Shown: piece after piece, positions 43,856 through 55,600 of the stretch | How positions within the stretch are numbered: the stretch's first letter is position 1 | Layout: every line of letters starts with the position of its first letter | Assembly: GCA_035079385.1 (NCBI GenBank) | Contig: JAVHKY010000056.1 | Coordinates: forward strand, 5,711,501-5,775,500 | From: Aspidiotus rigidus | Lineage: Eukaryota; Arthropoda; Insecta; Hemiptera; Diaspididae | Length of the DNA: 64,000 bases | Direction: 5' to 3' | Notes under the pieces: generated by a model | Told to the model about the DNA's origin: nothing | What the model saw: only the letters and a program-made list of their open reading frames with translations | Database searches by the model: none | Position numbers and translations under genes: made by a program

Positions 43856-44250
43856 GTTGTACGACTGTACAGCAGCTTCGGAATTATCTTTGTGATTCTT
43901 TTAATCGCCGTACAGCTGACTGATAAACCTCGTAGCGGCAGATCGAGTGACAGCGTAACGTCCGGAAAAGTAATGGCAGTCGTTTTTAGGGTCGGCTCGC
44001 GTCGCGGAAGCCGACCATATTGTAATCACTTTTTTATTTTTCTTCTTCTTCATCTTCGGCTCAGTTAGGACACTGACGTCATGGTCGAGTGAGCCGTATG
44101 CTGTGTAGTTTCGTGTCTTTAGTTGTTCTTTGTACCGTGTACCTACACCTAGCCTAACGTGTTTTTGTGTTGTTTCTCCTATCTTGGATTGCGTGTTTGC
44201 ATTCATCAGCGTATTAATAAATTTGATTCAAATTATAAATTTATTTTCGT

Positions 44251-44480
44251 TCTCATCTGGGAACAGTTAGTTTATTTATGATTATTATTGATTAATTCGC
44301 TAGCCGCTGCTGAGTAATTCGTTGTGATGACGAGAAGGAATGAAACAATAAAAATAGTAGCGTCTTGTCTTTATTATCGAACGTTCTCCAATTGAAAAGA
44401 TCGACTACGAATGGAACCAAACATCCTAATTGCGATGGAAAAGAATATATAGAGTAATCAAATGTGAATTCTTGTAATTA
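44251..44480 (+). repeat. 230-bp direct repeat, copy 1
   Basis: Begins ctcatctgggaacagttag and is about 93 percent like 44826-45060 by eye, at an offset of about 575 bp. The pair could be degenerate LTRs of a small element or a segmental duplication. Confidence 0.85.
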
Positions 44481-44825
44481 TTCATTGAAGACTCGAATCT
44501 GTATTTATAATGTTGAAACGAGCACAAACGTTTTTCATGAACCTATCATTGGTTAAGCATTAAGGGTATGCTTCACACAGAAGAAACACGCATAAATATA
44601 CAAGAATGTAGGTTGATTCCGAGGCGACTAATTATGATCCGCAAAATGAACCAATTGTTCTGAATTCTTTCGAAGTGTTAGGTGATAGTTTAATACAGAT
44701 TTACATTGAATCAGAACTCGTAATATTATTCAGAACTGTCGTTATTAACAATTGAAACTTTCCAGCTTTTTTGTGCGTTGATAACGAGAGTTGTAAATAA
44801 TGTTAGGAGTTCTGAATTAATGTTA

Positions 44826-45060
44826 GGCTCTCATCTGGGAACAGTTAGTTTATTTATGATTATTATTGATTAATTAGCCGCTGCTGATTAATTCGTTAGG
44901 ATGACGAGAAGGAATGAAACAATAAAAATAGTAGCGTCTTGTCTTTATTATCCAACGTTCGCAAGCAAATTGAAAAGATTGACTACGAATGGAACCAAAC
45001 GTCTTAATTGCGATGGAAAAGAATATAGATAGAGTAATCAAATGTGAATTCCCTGAAATT
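44826..45060 (+). repeat. 230-bp direct repeat, copy 2
   Basis: Partner of 44251-44480. Differs by a missing ttcgc and small insertions (gcaag, gata). No primer-binding site or purine tract was recognised next to the copies. Confidence 0.85.
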
Positions 45061-45876
45061 GGTCCAAACAATGTGAATGGTGCAGCGGACGTACTTAGAC
45101 CAAAATCTAAAGTGAATGATTGTTGAGTATCCTGATCATAAAATCGGTATCTAATTACAATGATTCTAGTCTCCAATCTGAGTTTGTAGTTCTATTTGAT
45201 AGAACGTGAGTACCTGAGTGGAAAGTATATGAGGTATGATGAACAGTTTGGATGAATAATTATTGAAATTTTATTATTTCAACTTGCAAGGTACATTTAG
45301 TTTCTAGTGCCGGTTCTTACGCCTGGTGTTAGAAGCCAAATATCATCTTAAATCAATATTTTGCAATGTATACAAATATGTATTGGAATCCAAAAATTTT
45401 GTTTTGATGGAATGCCTAGTTCAAAGTCATATATATTACTAACGTAACAAGTTGTGCATCTTCCTATATACGCAATGAATACAAAAAAATGTAACGAAAT
45501 TTATCACTATACGCGCGCAGCGTCGCATAGCTTATGCTCTTATGGGAGAAATACACGTAAAAAGTATGTTTAGAAACTGCGTGTTATCTCCAAAAATCGA
45601 TCGACACCTACCTATTTTTTCTTTTGAATATTAAAGACGAGGCTTCCAGCTTTTTTTTAAGCCATACATGAATATAAACGGTTCAATAGAATTTTAGAAA
45701 TTAAAATTTGAAAAATACGTTTTCTCCATTGTCAGCCAGCTATTTCCAAAAAAACTCGTGAGCAATGCTACGCCAGCGCTCAACATTCATGTTCCGTGGC
45801 AACAACATGAAACTGCGCGAGTTACTCAACTTGGTGTTCTATACGACTTTGGCCTAGTTGTTGGGCCTTTGTTTCT

Positions 45877-45879
45877 GTT

Positions 45880-45931
<52 letters not shown>
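45877..45931. repeat. (TTTC)n microsatellite
   Basis: About 13 clean tetranucleotide units. Confidence 0.95.
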
Positions 45932-46129
45932 GGGGTAAGTTCAGACGCTCGCGTCACGGCCTGTCCACGATGCAGTAAGGTGTGGTTATTTTTATGCGTT
46001 ATTGCGTTTTGATTGTCTCATTCTGTCGTTTCATCCGCAAGTTTATGTAACCGAGATGGGGTAACCCGTCGGTTTACTGCCATACTCGGAGTAAGAGGCG
46101 AGTAAGAATGATGGCGAGGGACTTTTTGT

Positions 46130-46310
46130 ACTTCTTGGACTTGAAAATATTTTAAACTGTCGGACTTGGAATTATTCTCCAATTGTTGGACTTTGAAATA
46201 TTTTCATACTTCTCGGACTTGTAATAAAGTTTTTCATTTTTAATTCTTGGACTTGGAAATATTTTCAACTGTTGGACTTTGAAATATTTTCAAATTGTGG
46301 AACTTCAAAA
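46130..46310. repeat. 25-bp minisatellite, about seven units
   Basis: The unit TTGGACTTTGAAATATTTTCAAACTG recurs with starts at about 46135, 46161, 46186, 46213, 46247, 46272 and 46297, with substitutions and one longer unit. Confidence 0.8.
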
Positions 46311-46600
46311 TATTAACAACTAGATTTTTCGAGGATAAGAAGTTATTAAGATATCTGAGATGGAAATTAACTGAAAAGCGAAAAGTTTGAAGCGAAAAGC
46401 GGTGACATTTTTTGGAAGTGAAAAGCAAAGCAAATGTTGGAAAAGCAAAAAGTATAAACTATATAGCAGAAGTATTTCAATTTTGCGCTTTTTAGTGAAA
46501 CAAACGACGATCAGAAAAATTTATTGGATTTTTGACGAGTCTCTCTTGACTGAAATAAAGAAAAATTAATATTATAATCCGATTCAGGCCGACCCTGATA

Positions 46601-46620
46601 CTATGTCGCCCGCGACATAG
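46601..46620. repeat. Perfect 9-bp-stem hairpin
   Basis: CTATGTCGC-CC-GCGACATAG, directly beside the right border of the insertion in mariner. A GC-rich hairpin (GTCGGCT...AGCCGAC) also sits at the left border near 43991-44015, so hairpins mark both junctions. Confidence 0.7.
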
Positions 46621-46639
46621 CTTGTTTGGGATAATAAGA

Positions 46640-47041
46640 TCATTCTTCTCACAAAACATACTCCGAAAAAAATACGATCGTCATGTTGACTACTACGTTA
46701 GTGTCTTGGATGACGTGGACACTGCAATTTGACGGAAACGTACAAATTTGAAAGCTCACGGTGTGATTTTCCTGCACGACAACGCAAACTCGTATACGGC
46801 CGATTTTCTGGATTGTCTAGGCTGGAAAATTTTGGCTCATCCCCTAGGTTCACCCGACTTGGCACCCGGATATTTTTGGTTGTCCCCCAAAGTAAATAAA
46901 TCCCTGGGTAACAAGAATTTCTCGTGTGACGCAGAATTTTCTTGTGACTGCTCAAATGAGTTTTTCGCCGCAGGCATCGAAAGCCTCGTCATACGTTACA
47001 ATAAATGTTTCGATAACTCCAAAAATTGGGTAGAAAAATAA
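46640..47041 (+). pseudogene. Mariner transposase, C-terminal remnant
   Basis: Contains VIFLHDNANSYTA (second catalytic Asp region), SPDLAPGYFWLSP (the mariner SPDLAP-D box with Asp changed to Gly) and the C-terminal end with RYNKCFDNSKNWVEK. The gap upstream and the lost Asp mean it cannot be active. Confidence 0.9.
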
Positions 47042-47129
47042 AAAAACTCAAGAAGAATCTGTATTTTAATTTTCATCACGATCGGTTCAGCGAAGGAAAA
47101 TTATTTTTGGAACACCCCTCGTAGTTGAG

Positions 47130-47780
47130 GATCGCATCGTGTACGCACATACATAATTGTGATTGTATTTGTACATTACGTTCGTTATTATAATCATTTT
47201 TTTTACTTTTACCAGGTATTTTAAAAATTGATATGAGTAAGTATGAATGTGAATGAAATAATAATGTACGAGCTAATAATCAGCAGAGCAAGAGATTTCT
47301 ATGATTCAAAACAAACATCGTTCTTCATAACTAGACGAGTGAAGAATAGAACTTACCGTCCTATTTTTTTACAGAATCATTTGCATGAATAATAATAATA
47401 TTTGAATGTGATGACTATTATCAACAAAAATAAAAGGAAAATAGGTTTATTGAAAAAAAATAAGGTTATAGAGTATGATAGTGCAAGTGTACAAAAAGGT
47501 ATCTAAAATAATGTCATTATATCTTACATATTGCGATGCTAAATTGTAGGCCTATCATTGATTTTAAATAGACGAAAGAGTAGGCTGATTTTCATGTTGA
47601 AAATAAAACGTCTTAAAGGAAAACTTGGCTTTTCTATCCCTTCATACGTATTCATAAAAAGAGTGCACACGTCTCCTTCATTTATTAGGAATATTTTGGT
47701 ATCCGAACATAAAGTAACTAGCAACAATCGTAATTTGACACACATTTTCACTGTATTTTTGAAATTAGTGTGTACTTCGT
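47130..47780. other. Intergenic, nothing recognised
   Basis: AT-rich; frames of up to 93 codons on both strands lack family marks. It leads into a Penelope-like tail motif. Confidence 0.4.
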
Positions 47781-47818
47781 CCTGAAGATGATACTTAGGC
47801 AACAAAACGTTGGCGCCC
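47781..47818 (+). repeat. Penelope-like 3' tail motif
   Basis: cctgaagatgatacttaggc followed by AACAAAACGTTGGCGCCC matches the CTGAAGAT...GAAACGT tail common to Penelope-like and some LINE elements. No RT or endonuclease is recognised upstream, so it is an end fragment. Confidence 0.45.
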
Positions 47819-48199
47819 AATTTATGTAATATAATGTGATAGATGAGCCAAGTTTCCCTTCAATTTTAATCTTACCGTACTTTTACGCATAAATTTTTTC
47901 TAAAATGAAACATCTTATTCAAAGAAATGATCTATAAACGTTTTCATCGTGTTTTTTAAAGGATTCGTCTTATTGAAAAATATTTATCGAGATGGAGAAA
48001 AGTTGATTCTTCCCTTGAAGAAATATTCTAGAGAAGGATTAAGTACAGATCCTGTCTTCTATTGTTTTTTTAAATGATTATTATCATCATTATTATTAAT
48101 TATTATCATTTTTTTTCGGTAAGCCCTCAAATTTTTTCAAAAAATAATTTATTATTGTACAAAATATTTTATACTTAATTATAACATTATCAATTTTTC

Positions 48200-48360
48200 A
48201 TAATTTTGTTTTTCTTAAAAAGATCTCAATTCATATTAAATTTATGATTAACAAAAGCTATAATTGCTCCTTCATCTATTTTTTCTTTAATTCATTCATC
48301 AGCTTTAGTAACAGTGGAAGTTGTATTTTATTTTTCGTTATTTAAATTTTCTAGATTAGT
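48200..48360 (+). pseudogene. Nuclear copy of mitochondrial ND5 (NUMT), fragment
   Basis: Translated with the invertebrate mitochondrial code from 48215, this reads LKSSQFMLNLWL, then AMIAPSSIFSLIHSSALVT and FKFS, matching the ND5 segment [34 protein letters not shown]. Use of TGA for Trp and AGA for Ser within it points to mitochondrial origin. It is short and diverged, hence an old transfer. NADH dehydrogenase function is not possible here. Confidence 0.8.
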
Positions 48361-49680
48361 GCCCATTAGAAATGATTCATGTTGGAAAGCATGTCTTCAC
48401 GTAAAGTACAGCCGACGTAATAAGATAAATTGTACCCAAATAAAATACAGCACCGCGAGATAATGGATGATCGACTGATAACTTTGCGCAATTAAAGTAT
48501 ACAAAAGTTGTTCCACCTTACCGCTTTTCACAATAGAGCTCGTCTCGGTACTGTATTAATAATTTTTTTGAAGTACGTCTATTGTTTAGGTTGTAGATGA
48601 GAGATAGGGTATCATCTTGTAGTAAGCAGTGTTAATTTTGTGATTCTATCACATGCTTCAAGACCATGCTCCCCCATCTTGAATGTTTTGCATACAATAT
48701 TGATCTATTTTACCCTAACATCAATTACTGTAGTACTTTTTTAAGCTCTTACCACCTTTTTGAGGCGGAGTTCTGATTAAGGGGAGTAACTAAGTTGCCT
48801 TCTTCCCTCGTCCCTCTATTCCACCCCCCCTCCCATATCTGTTGTTCAACTTTATTCTTACAGTTTCCAAAATTTAATATCTTTCTTACATGTGTGTTCG
48901 TGTTTGGTTCGGAAAATGTTCACCATTTTCTCGCCTGGACAAATACCAATATTTAAACAGAGGAATGATAAACTTTATAAAAAATTATATTTCTGCTGTA
49001 TATTCAAGCAGGGAGATAGAGAAATTTAGACAGTGCGCAGTGCACAGTGGATCTATACATGAAAATAGGGGAATATGAGAGAATATTGATCGTCCAGTTG
49101 TATATGAGGGAAGAAGAAAAGTAAGAATGTTATTTATATGAGCTAGGATAAAAGGGACATGAACTACACTTCAGAAAAATGTTTATCCTAAGATTGGGAT
49201 ACCTGATTGAAATCCGAGAATGTATGAGATAATAAGTTTCTTCACGTGATTTTAGTGTTGCATTTCTCGACTACCGTGTTTTGTTTTGGAATGGCAAGAA
49301 TGGATATTAGAACCTTAACCCTACCATTATTTTTCTCTTTCGATAAACCTAATGCGATGCCACTGCTGCACTGCACAGCTACGTAGAATGTAGATGACCA
49401 TGAATGAAAATGAACCTTCCTCCGTACGTTGAAGTGTACAGCTTACGCACGACAGCGGAATCGTAAACACGTTTGTACCGCTTTGTCGAATACCTTAATA
49501 CCTATTTAATTCATTCGTGAGAATTTCGCCTCATGTTTTTGTAACATTCCCATGAGAGAATGCTAAGCATAGACTACCTATGTAACGATTTATAATTCTT
49601 ATATACGCGCACTCGAACGTGCATCAATTTTTGAAAATCATTTCACCATTTGAACATCTCGACGAGTCTTTCGGTGGAAT
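48361..49680. other. Upstream of the PAF-AH gene
   Basis: Should hold the 5'UTR and promoter of the PAF-AH-like gene. I see no certain TATA box. The 62-codon frame at 48890-49078 has no recognised features. Confidence 0.4.
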
Positions 49681-52600
49681 ATGTTGTGGTGGCGAAAGAA
49701 AACTGTGAAAACTCTACCCTATCCAGAGGGTAAGTACCTACCACTTCCATACAAAATTTTTTGCTTCGGCCGTCATCGCACCATCGATGACCCTACAGTA
49801 GTTTCATATTTTGCGGTACCTAGATATATACTGAAAATTTTTTTCTGTTATTCTTTGTATGATATTGATATGATGTCAATCAGCCTACGCGGTGATACCA
49901 GTTTATATAAATTGTGTCCAGTGAGATGGAAAAAAAATCACTCCTATTGCTTAGAAACTCTTATATCAAACATTACTTAAATTATGATGGGGGGACGGAC
50001 TAAAATTTAGCTAGTCTAGCTTAGGTTGTAGAATGTTTCCCTTCAAAAATTTGTCCATGCATATACTTACGTACGAGTATAAATTTATGAACTTTTCTCG
50101 ATGAAAATCATCTATCATCACAAAAAAACTCGTGCAGGCCGGTACTTTGAGTGTTAGCAGAACCGGTTTCTGCGGATGTATATCGTGATTTTAAATACTT
50201 TACGTGCCAGTTGATGGCTTTTAGATACGTAGTGTTACGTATTTTGCCTAGATACTTCATTTTCTTGCAGTCGATGTCGTATTATTAAACATTTACGAAT
50301 TCTATTTATTTTCATACAAACTCAAAAACGCTGCTTCATTTTTGAGCTCTCATATTTAAACCGTGTGAAATATTCCTTTTATCAGTGCGAAATCCTTGAT
50401 AAATATCGAGATTATATACAGGTCAAGTTTTTAAGAAGTTGCTCCGTTAATTTGCCGCAAATAAATGAGAAAGAAATAGCACGATGATCTTCTCGTACTC
50501 TCTCTAAATAATCCATGAGACTTTTCGTGCAGCATGAAAATATTTCCTGTCTTGAGAATTTTCTTCTGAAGATACGTTCCGCTCACCGAAACGTCTAGCG
50601 TATTTGAGATACCATTCGAAGAACTAGTCTCTGTATACCTAAGTAGTTGTCTCGTTCAAAAATCATTTAGGCCTACATATTCCTCAGATATATCATATTG
50701 ATATATGTATAAGTTTCCTTAGTTTCTTCTAAATTAGAAAAAAATAAATTGGATCTCAATTTTTAAGTCTTGAGATTTCTTTGAGGATAAAATTTTTGTC
50801 TCACATACTCATCGTTTATAATGTTTGATTCGGGGTACAGCAAGATTATTTTTTTTTTCTAAAGAGTATTAATTAGGTAAAGCGCCAAAAGAGTAAGAAT
50901 TCGGCGATACTTTGAATTTTGACTCAGAATATAAATACTTACAGGTACAATGATTGCTATTTTCCATCACTGGCGAGAGGTCTATTTCAAATATTTCTCG
51001 TAATTATATAGTTATTTTCCATTGCTGGGGGGAGGGAAGAAAAGTTGATTTTAAATACTTATTTCACTTGATACGTCGATCAAATATGAATGTACCTCAT
51101 TGGTAGGTACTGATGGTTTTTACGAGCAAGTATCGGGAGATAATTACGTATTTTCGAAAGTTTTAAATGAAAAATATCATTTCTTCAATGACTGTACCTA
51201 TTCTGATTTTGTAATTGAGAATAGATCGATGTTTTTTTTTTTTTTTTTTTCCTGAATATTCTGAGAATGAAGCGTTCTCATTGTAACACGATCAAATTTT
51301 TACCTTTTCAAATAAATTCTTTCAAAACGTTTGGTTCGATAATAATCCAATAAGGTGTAGTGTGGATGAAAAGCATTGGTCCGATAGCTCCAGTGCAGAA
51401 CGCGTACCAAAAATTACGAAAGACGGGTATCTATAAAGAAATTTTATGACGACTTGTAGAATAAACCTGTTCAAGTGAGGCGTATACGTATTGTTTGAAT
51501 TAAATGTACGAAAATACCTGAATCGATTCTGCTAATGTAAGGTACAAAATCACTGGTAAATTCAGAAATTGCTCTTAGAATAGATGGAATACTTAGATAA
51601 GACGTTACTCTTATAGATCCGAATAGTAAATCAGCGCATTGACTTCGTATTAGAATTTCAAATATCGTTGACGTTTTAGGTACCTAACTTTTCTGTATTA
51701 CTTTGGTATTGAAACACTCTGGCTGATGACCCTGACTAGTGGTTTTATCGAGAAATAATAAATCCCATAAAAAAATTAATGTGTACAAGGAAAGGAAGTG
51801 ATCAAAAATAACGGATGGAAAAATACTACCTACTGCACAGTATATTAAAAAAGAAAATGGACGTAAATGATTCAAGAAAATTTTTGATTTCTTCGGTAAA
51901 ATTTTTTAGCGTGACGAGAACGAAACTAGAACGAAAATTTTTAAGGAGTGACAAAGATGATGATTCTGAATCAAGCAAATGAAGTTAGATGATTCATTCG
52001 GTTATCGTACTTCGCCATTCGGGTACTACGAGTACACTCTCACTAATATACACGTACTTACTGTATGTATGAGTGCATCCTGCTGTACGTGCGGCCTTGT
52101 TACCTCAAAAGCTAATCAAGCAGACTAGCACATTTTGGGGGTGTTCATCCGACTATAAAAATGGTCGATGTTCTCTCCAATGCGTCGGGTGTTCCGTTAG
52201 GTCGCAAGTAAAAGCGCATACAGGTATGCATAAAACTACATAAACTAGTCTTATAATTCAGACGCAGTCAGACAAATCCAATCTTAAGTTGAAAGATTTT
52301 TTTTTGAGGTTATTAGAAAAATTTGTAGAAGAAATCGAAAGCTTTTGAACAAAAAAAAAAAAAATTAAAACTCTAGGACGAAAATTCGCTTTTATACAAC
52401 GATGTGAAGATGGACACAATCCTCCTCTGCAAAATTTGAATTGGCGAGAAAAACGCACCAGTCAGTCTCACAATATGCAACATTCAACTTTCGAAGGAAC
52501 GTTTTTACGCTTCGAGAGTAAGCTCATTGGAAAGCTCGTTAAAAATACTATTAGAATTTGCTAATAAATAAATTAAAAAAATCAGATTCTTTTCGTATTT

Positions 52601-55600
52601 TGCTCGTATCAACGCAAAAATCTATTTATCGACTTAAGGTTGGATTCGTCTAACTGCGACTCTCATGGCATACTATGACGTAAATTTTTACACTTTTGTT
52701 TGCTTTAAAAATAATTTGTTTAATTCAACATTGCTTGGACTGGGATTTTATTCTACTCCTGTACAGCTTTTATTTTTACGTTCAATTCTTTAATATTGTG
52801 TCCAAACTGTATCATCTGTTTTTTCTATTATGCTGATAAATAGAACCAATTTTTTTCCTCTTCTTCCCCCCTATTATTAATTTCGTATAGATTGCGCCTT
52901 TCGATTCAAAATAAAATCAAGATTATTCATATGTAAGTCGAAACTTACGAACGTTTGATTCCCTGTAATTGGTCAAACTTGCTACTCAGTAGTGTAGACC
53001 TAATTTTTTTTTTTTCTCTTCTAGCGAATGAACGCTGACGAGAGGCAGTATGGATAATGATAATGATACATCATACGGTGTGAAGGTCATTACAAGATTG
53101 TAAAAATTACGAGTGTTTAATGCTTGAGACAGATGATTTGAATTTTTGAACACGTTCGCCCATGTTTGGTGACTTACTCAGTATATTACGTAGCTACCGT
53201 ACATTCAGAAAAAAAAAAAAGAAAAGAATCAAATACAAATACAGATAATTGTCAGATCGTTATTCGTGTATGTATCGTTATACCGCTATCCTTATTATTT
53301 AGCGATATTTTTATAATACGTATTAAGCTTGCCTCATTATTAATTTATCAGCAGGAAAGCGAATCACGTTTGTCAGATAGTGATAAATGTTTTCTTGTGG
53401 GTCACCAATTTTTTCGTTAATTCTTACTGCGTTAATTAATTACCTTTGTATTTAAACATGAAAGATCCTATTCTCATAATGACCGCACTATGCAAAATTC
53501 GCAACGTACGTCTGACACTTTTCTTCTCTTCTATTTTGAAGGACCTTATGTGACTGGAAGCATTGATTACATGAGCGCGCTCTCCAAAGACTCCCTCTTT
53601 ATAAGACTATCGTACCCTACAGATGTTGACCAGTCTGAATTAAAGGTAAGTAGGTAACTGTAGCAATCCTGCTAAAATTTAAACAGTCTATGAAGCACTC
53701 CGATTGCGATTACATCTATCGATGATGAATAGTTTCTATTTTGGTATATATATCAGATAATGAGTCCGTCGGATGTAATGAACGTCCCTCAAGGTTTCAC
53801 CAAGTGAGAAGTCACCGTGGTTAATAGTATACCGCAAAGCTATTATTTTTTCCTTAGGAACGTTCGAAGCGATTTGTGTCATGGTTACCGAATGAAAAAT
53901 ATCTTGATGCTTTCGCTAAACTACTAAATTTATGGGTTATAGTACTGAAGATTGTTCTGTGGTTTTTAGGAAGAGGTGAGTGTAGTTTGCAGATCTTTTT
54001 CCTAAAAAAACTGAAATTGTTGTTTATAGACAGTGGTAAAAATCTTATTTGCGTAAAAGTTGAGTCTATATTATGATGTATTGTTACAAGAGGCGTACAT
54101 ACCGACCCTATGGGAAGAACCTGTATCAACAAAGATTAAGAAATATCCAGTTGTTGTATTTTCACACGGTTACGGAGCTACCAGATTCCTCTGCTCAACC
54201 ATATGTAACGAGCTTGCTTCTAGAGGATACATTGTCGCTGCTCTCGAGCATAAGTAAGTCACTTATACTCATAATACTATTTTGTACACTAGCCAATGAA
54301 ATTCGTCACTGATGGAATGCGGATTTTTGGTCTAAAATTAACACAATCAGCATTTGTTCTGTGTTCGAGTTGAATCGTACCCCCTTATTTGGAAATCTCC
54401 TAGAGTGTCCCCAAGAGTTTTACATGCCCAAATTTTGCGATTAAATGCCAAACAATAAGAAAAAACTTGAAAAAATGCACAAAAAGGACCAACAGTACAA
54501 CAAAATTTCTCGGCTAGTATTCACACTACCCTATAATGTGATAGCTAGTCGTCATCAGTAAGATTCCCTCTTTCGAAAACACGTGTTGTCTTTTTACAGT
54601 GCTGCCACCTTAGACAACCTCAAAAGTCCCTGACCCCACTAGACGGATACTTGAAGCAGTTGTATGATGCCGGCCTACCCTAAAAATATTTTTTGTTTTT
54701 ATTTATTTTACGAGCATTATAAACTGCATGAGGGTTATTTGCTCGGCGTTACAATCTTATTTTAGAACTTAAATTATGTTAGATTAGGTACGTATTGGTG
54801 GAATTGAGTGGCGATCGAACGGAATTTGTTGGTGAATTATATGAAGTTGTAGAATTGAGTCGTGCGTAAATAAGTTAGGGTTGAGTCGATGGTTTCGGAG
54901 TTGTTGTTTAGTGCTGCATTGATATTGGAAGATATATTTAGGGAGAAAGACACAATATTTACGTGCGGGGGTAATATTAAAGGAAGGGGGTTGTTGCCTT
55001 TGACTATATAGTACTTCGTATGGACTGATACAACGAACGCGTTCAGTGAAGCAGGTATCGTGCGGCAAGGGAGGTAACTCGTAGGATAAAAGTAAGGAGG
55101 ATTGTATCCAGCGTTGACGGCAAACCCATAACCCCTTGACGATTTGTGTTACGTTGTGAATGCAACCTACTCAACAATTATCCCTGAGCAAGTATATTCC
55201 CTCTGCTTCCCTACCGCACATATCGGCTTCAATCTACCCACCCGCAGATGCCTTGTCAAGTCAGTCCATCCGAAGTACTGTATAGTCAAAGGTTGTTGGT
55301 AAATGAAAAACTCAAGCGAAAAATTTGATCACCTCGTCGGGATCCGAACCCAAGACCTTTCGCTTGCCGGGCGACTGCTCTAACCGCTGAGCTACGAGGG
55401 CGATCAAATCTTCCACGAATTTTTCCAATTACCAACGACGAGAACTAGTACGTCACTACCCGCAACGACGACGAACACTCACCGAGTGTATATTAGAGGG
55501 AGCAAGCACAGCTTGCATCAGACCTCAACAGAACTACCTGATCAAGGAACACAACGAAAGACACAATACTTACGAGCTGTACTTGCTCCCTCTAATATAC

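Larger units (their letters stand above)
43990..46597. other. Insertion within mariner, of unknown nature
   Basis: Bounded by GGGTCGGC at 43990 and its complement GCCGACCC at about 46588-46595, which may be short TIRs. Inside are two direct 230-bp repeats, a (TTTC)n run and a 25-bp minisatellite, listed separately. No protein family is recognised; the 100- and 101-codon minus-strand frames are not supported. Confidence 0.4.
43404..47129 (+). mobile_element. Mariner element, decayed and opened by insertions
   Basis: Left end tacgaggggcgtccaaaagt (43404) and right end ggaacacccctcgta (to 47129) are inverted copies typical of mariner, flanked by TA. Some transposase remains near the left (PRSGRSSDSVT, about 43925-43965) and much of the C-terminus near the right (DDVDTAI, then 46748-47041). 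The span of 3.7 kb, against the usual 1.3 kb, and the loss of the middle show that other DNA entered between about 43990 and 46597. Confidence 0.85.
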
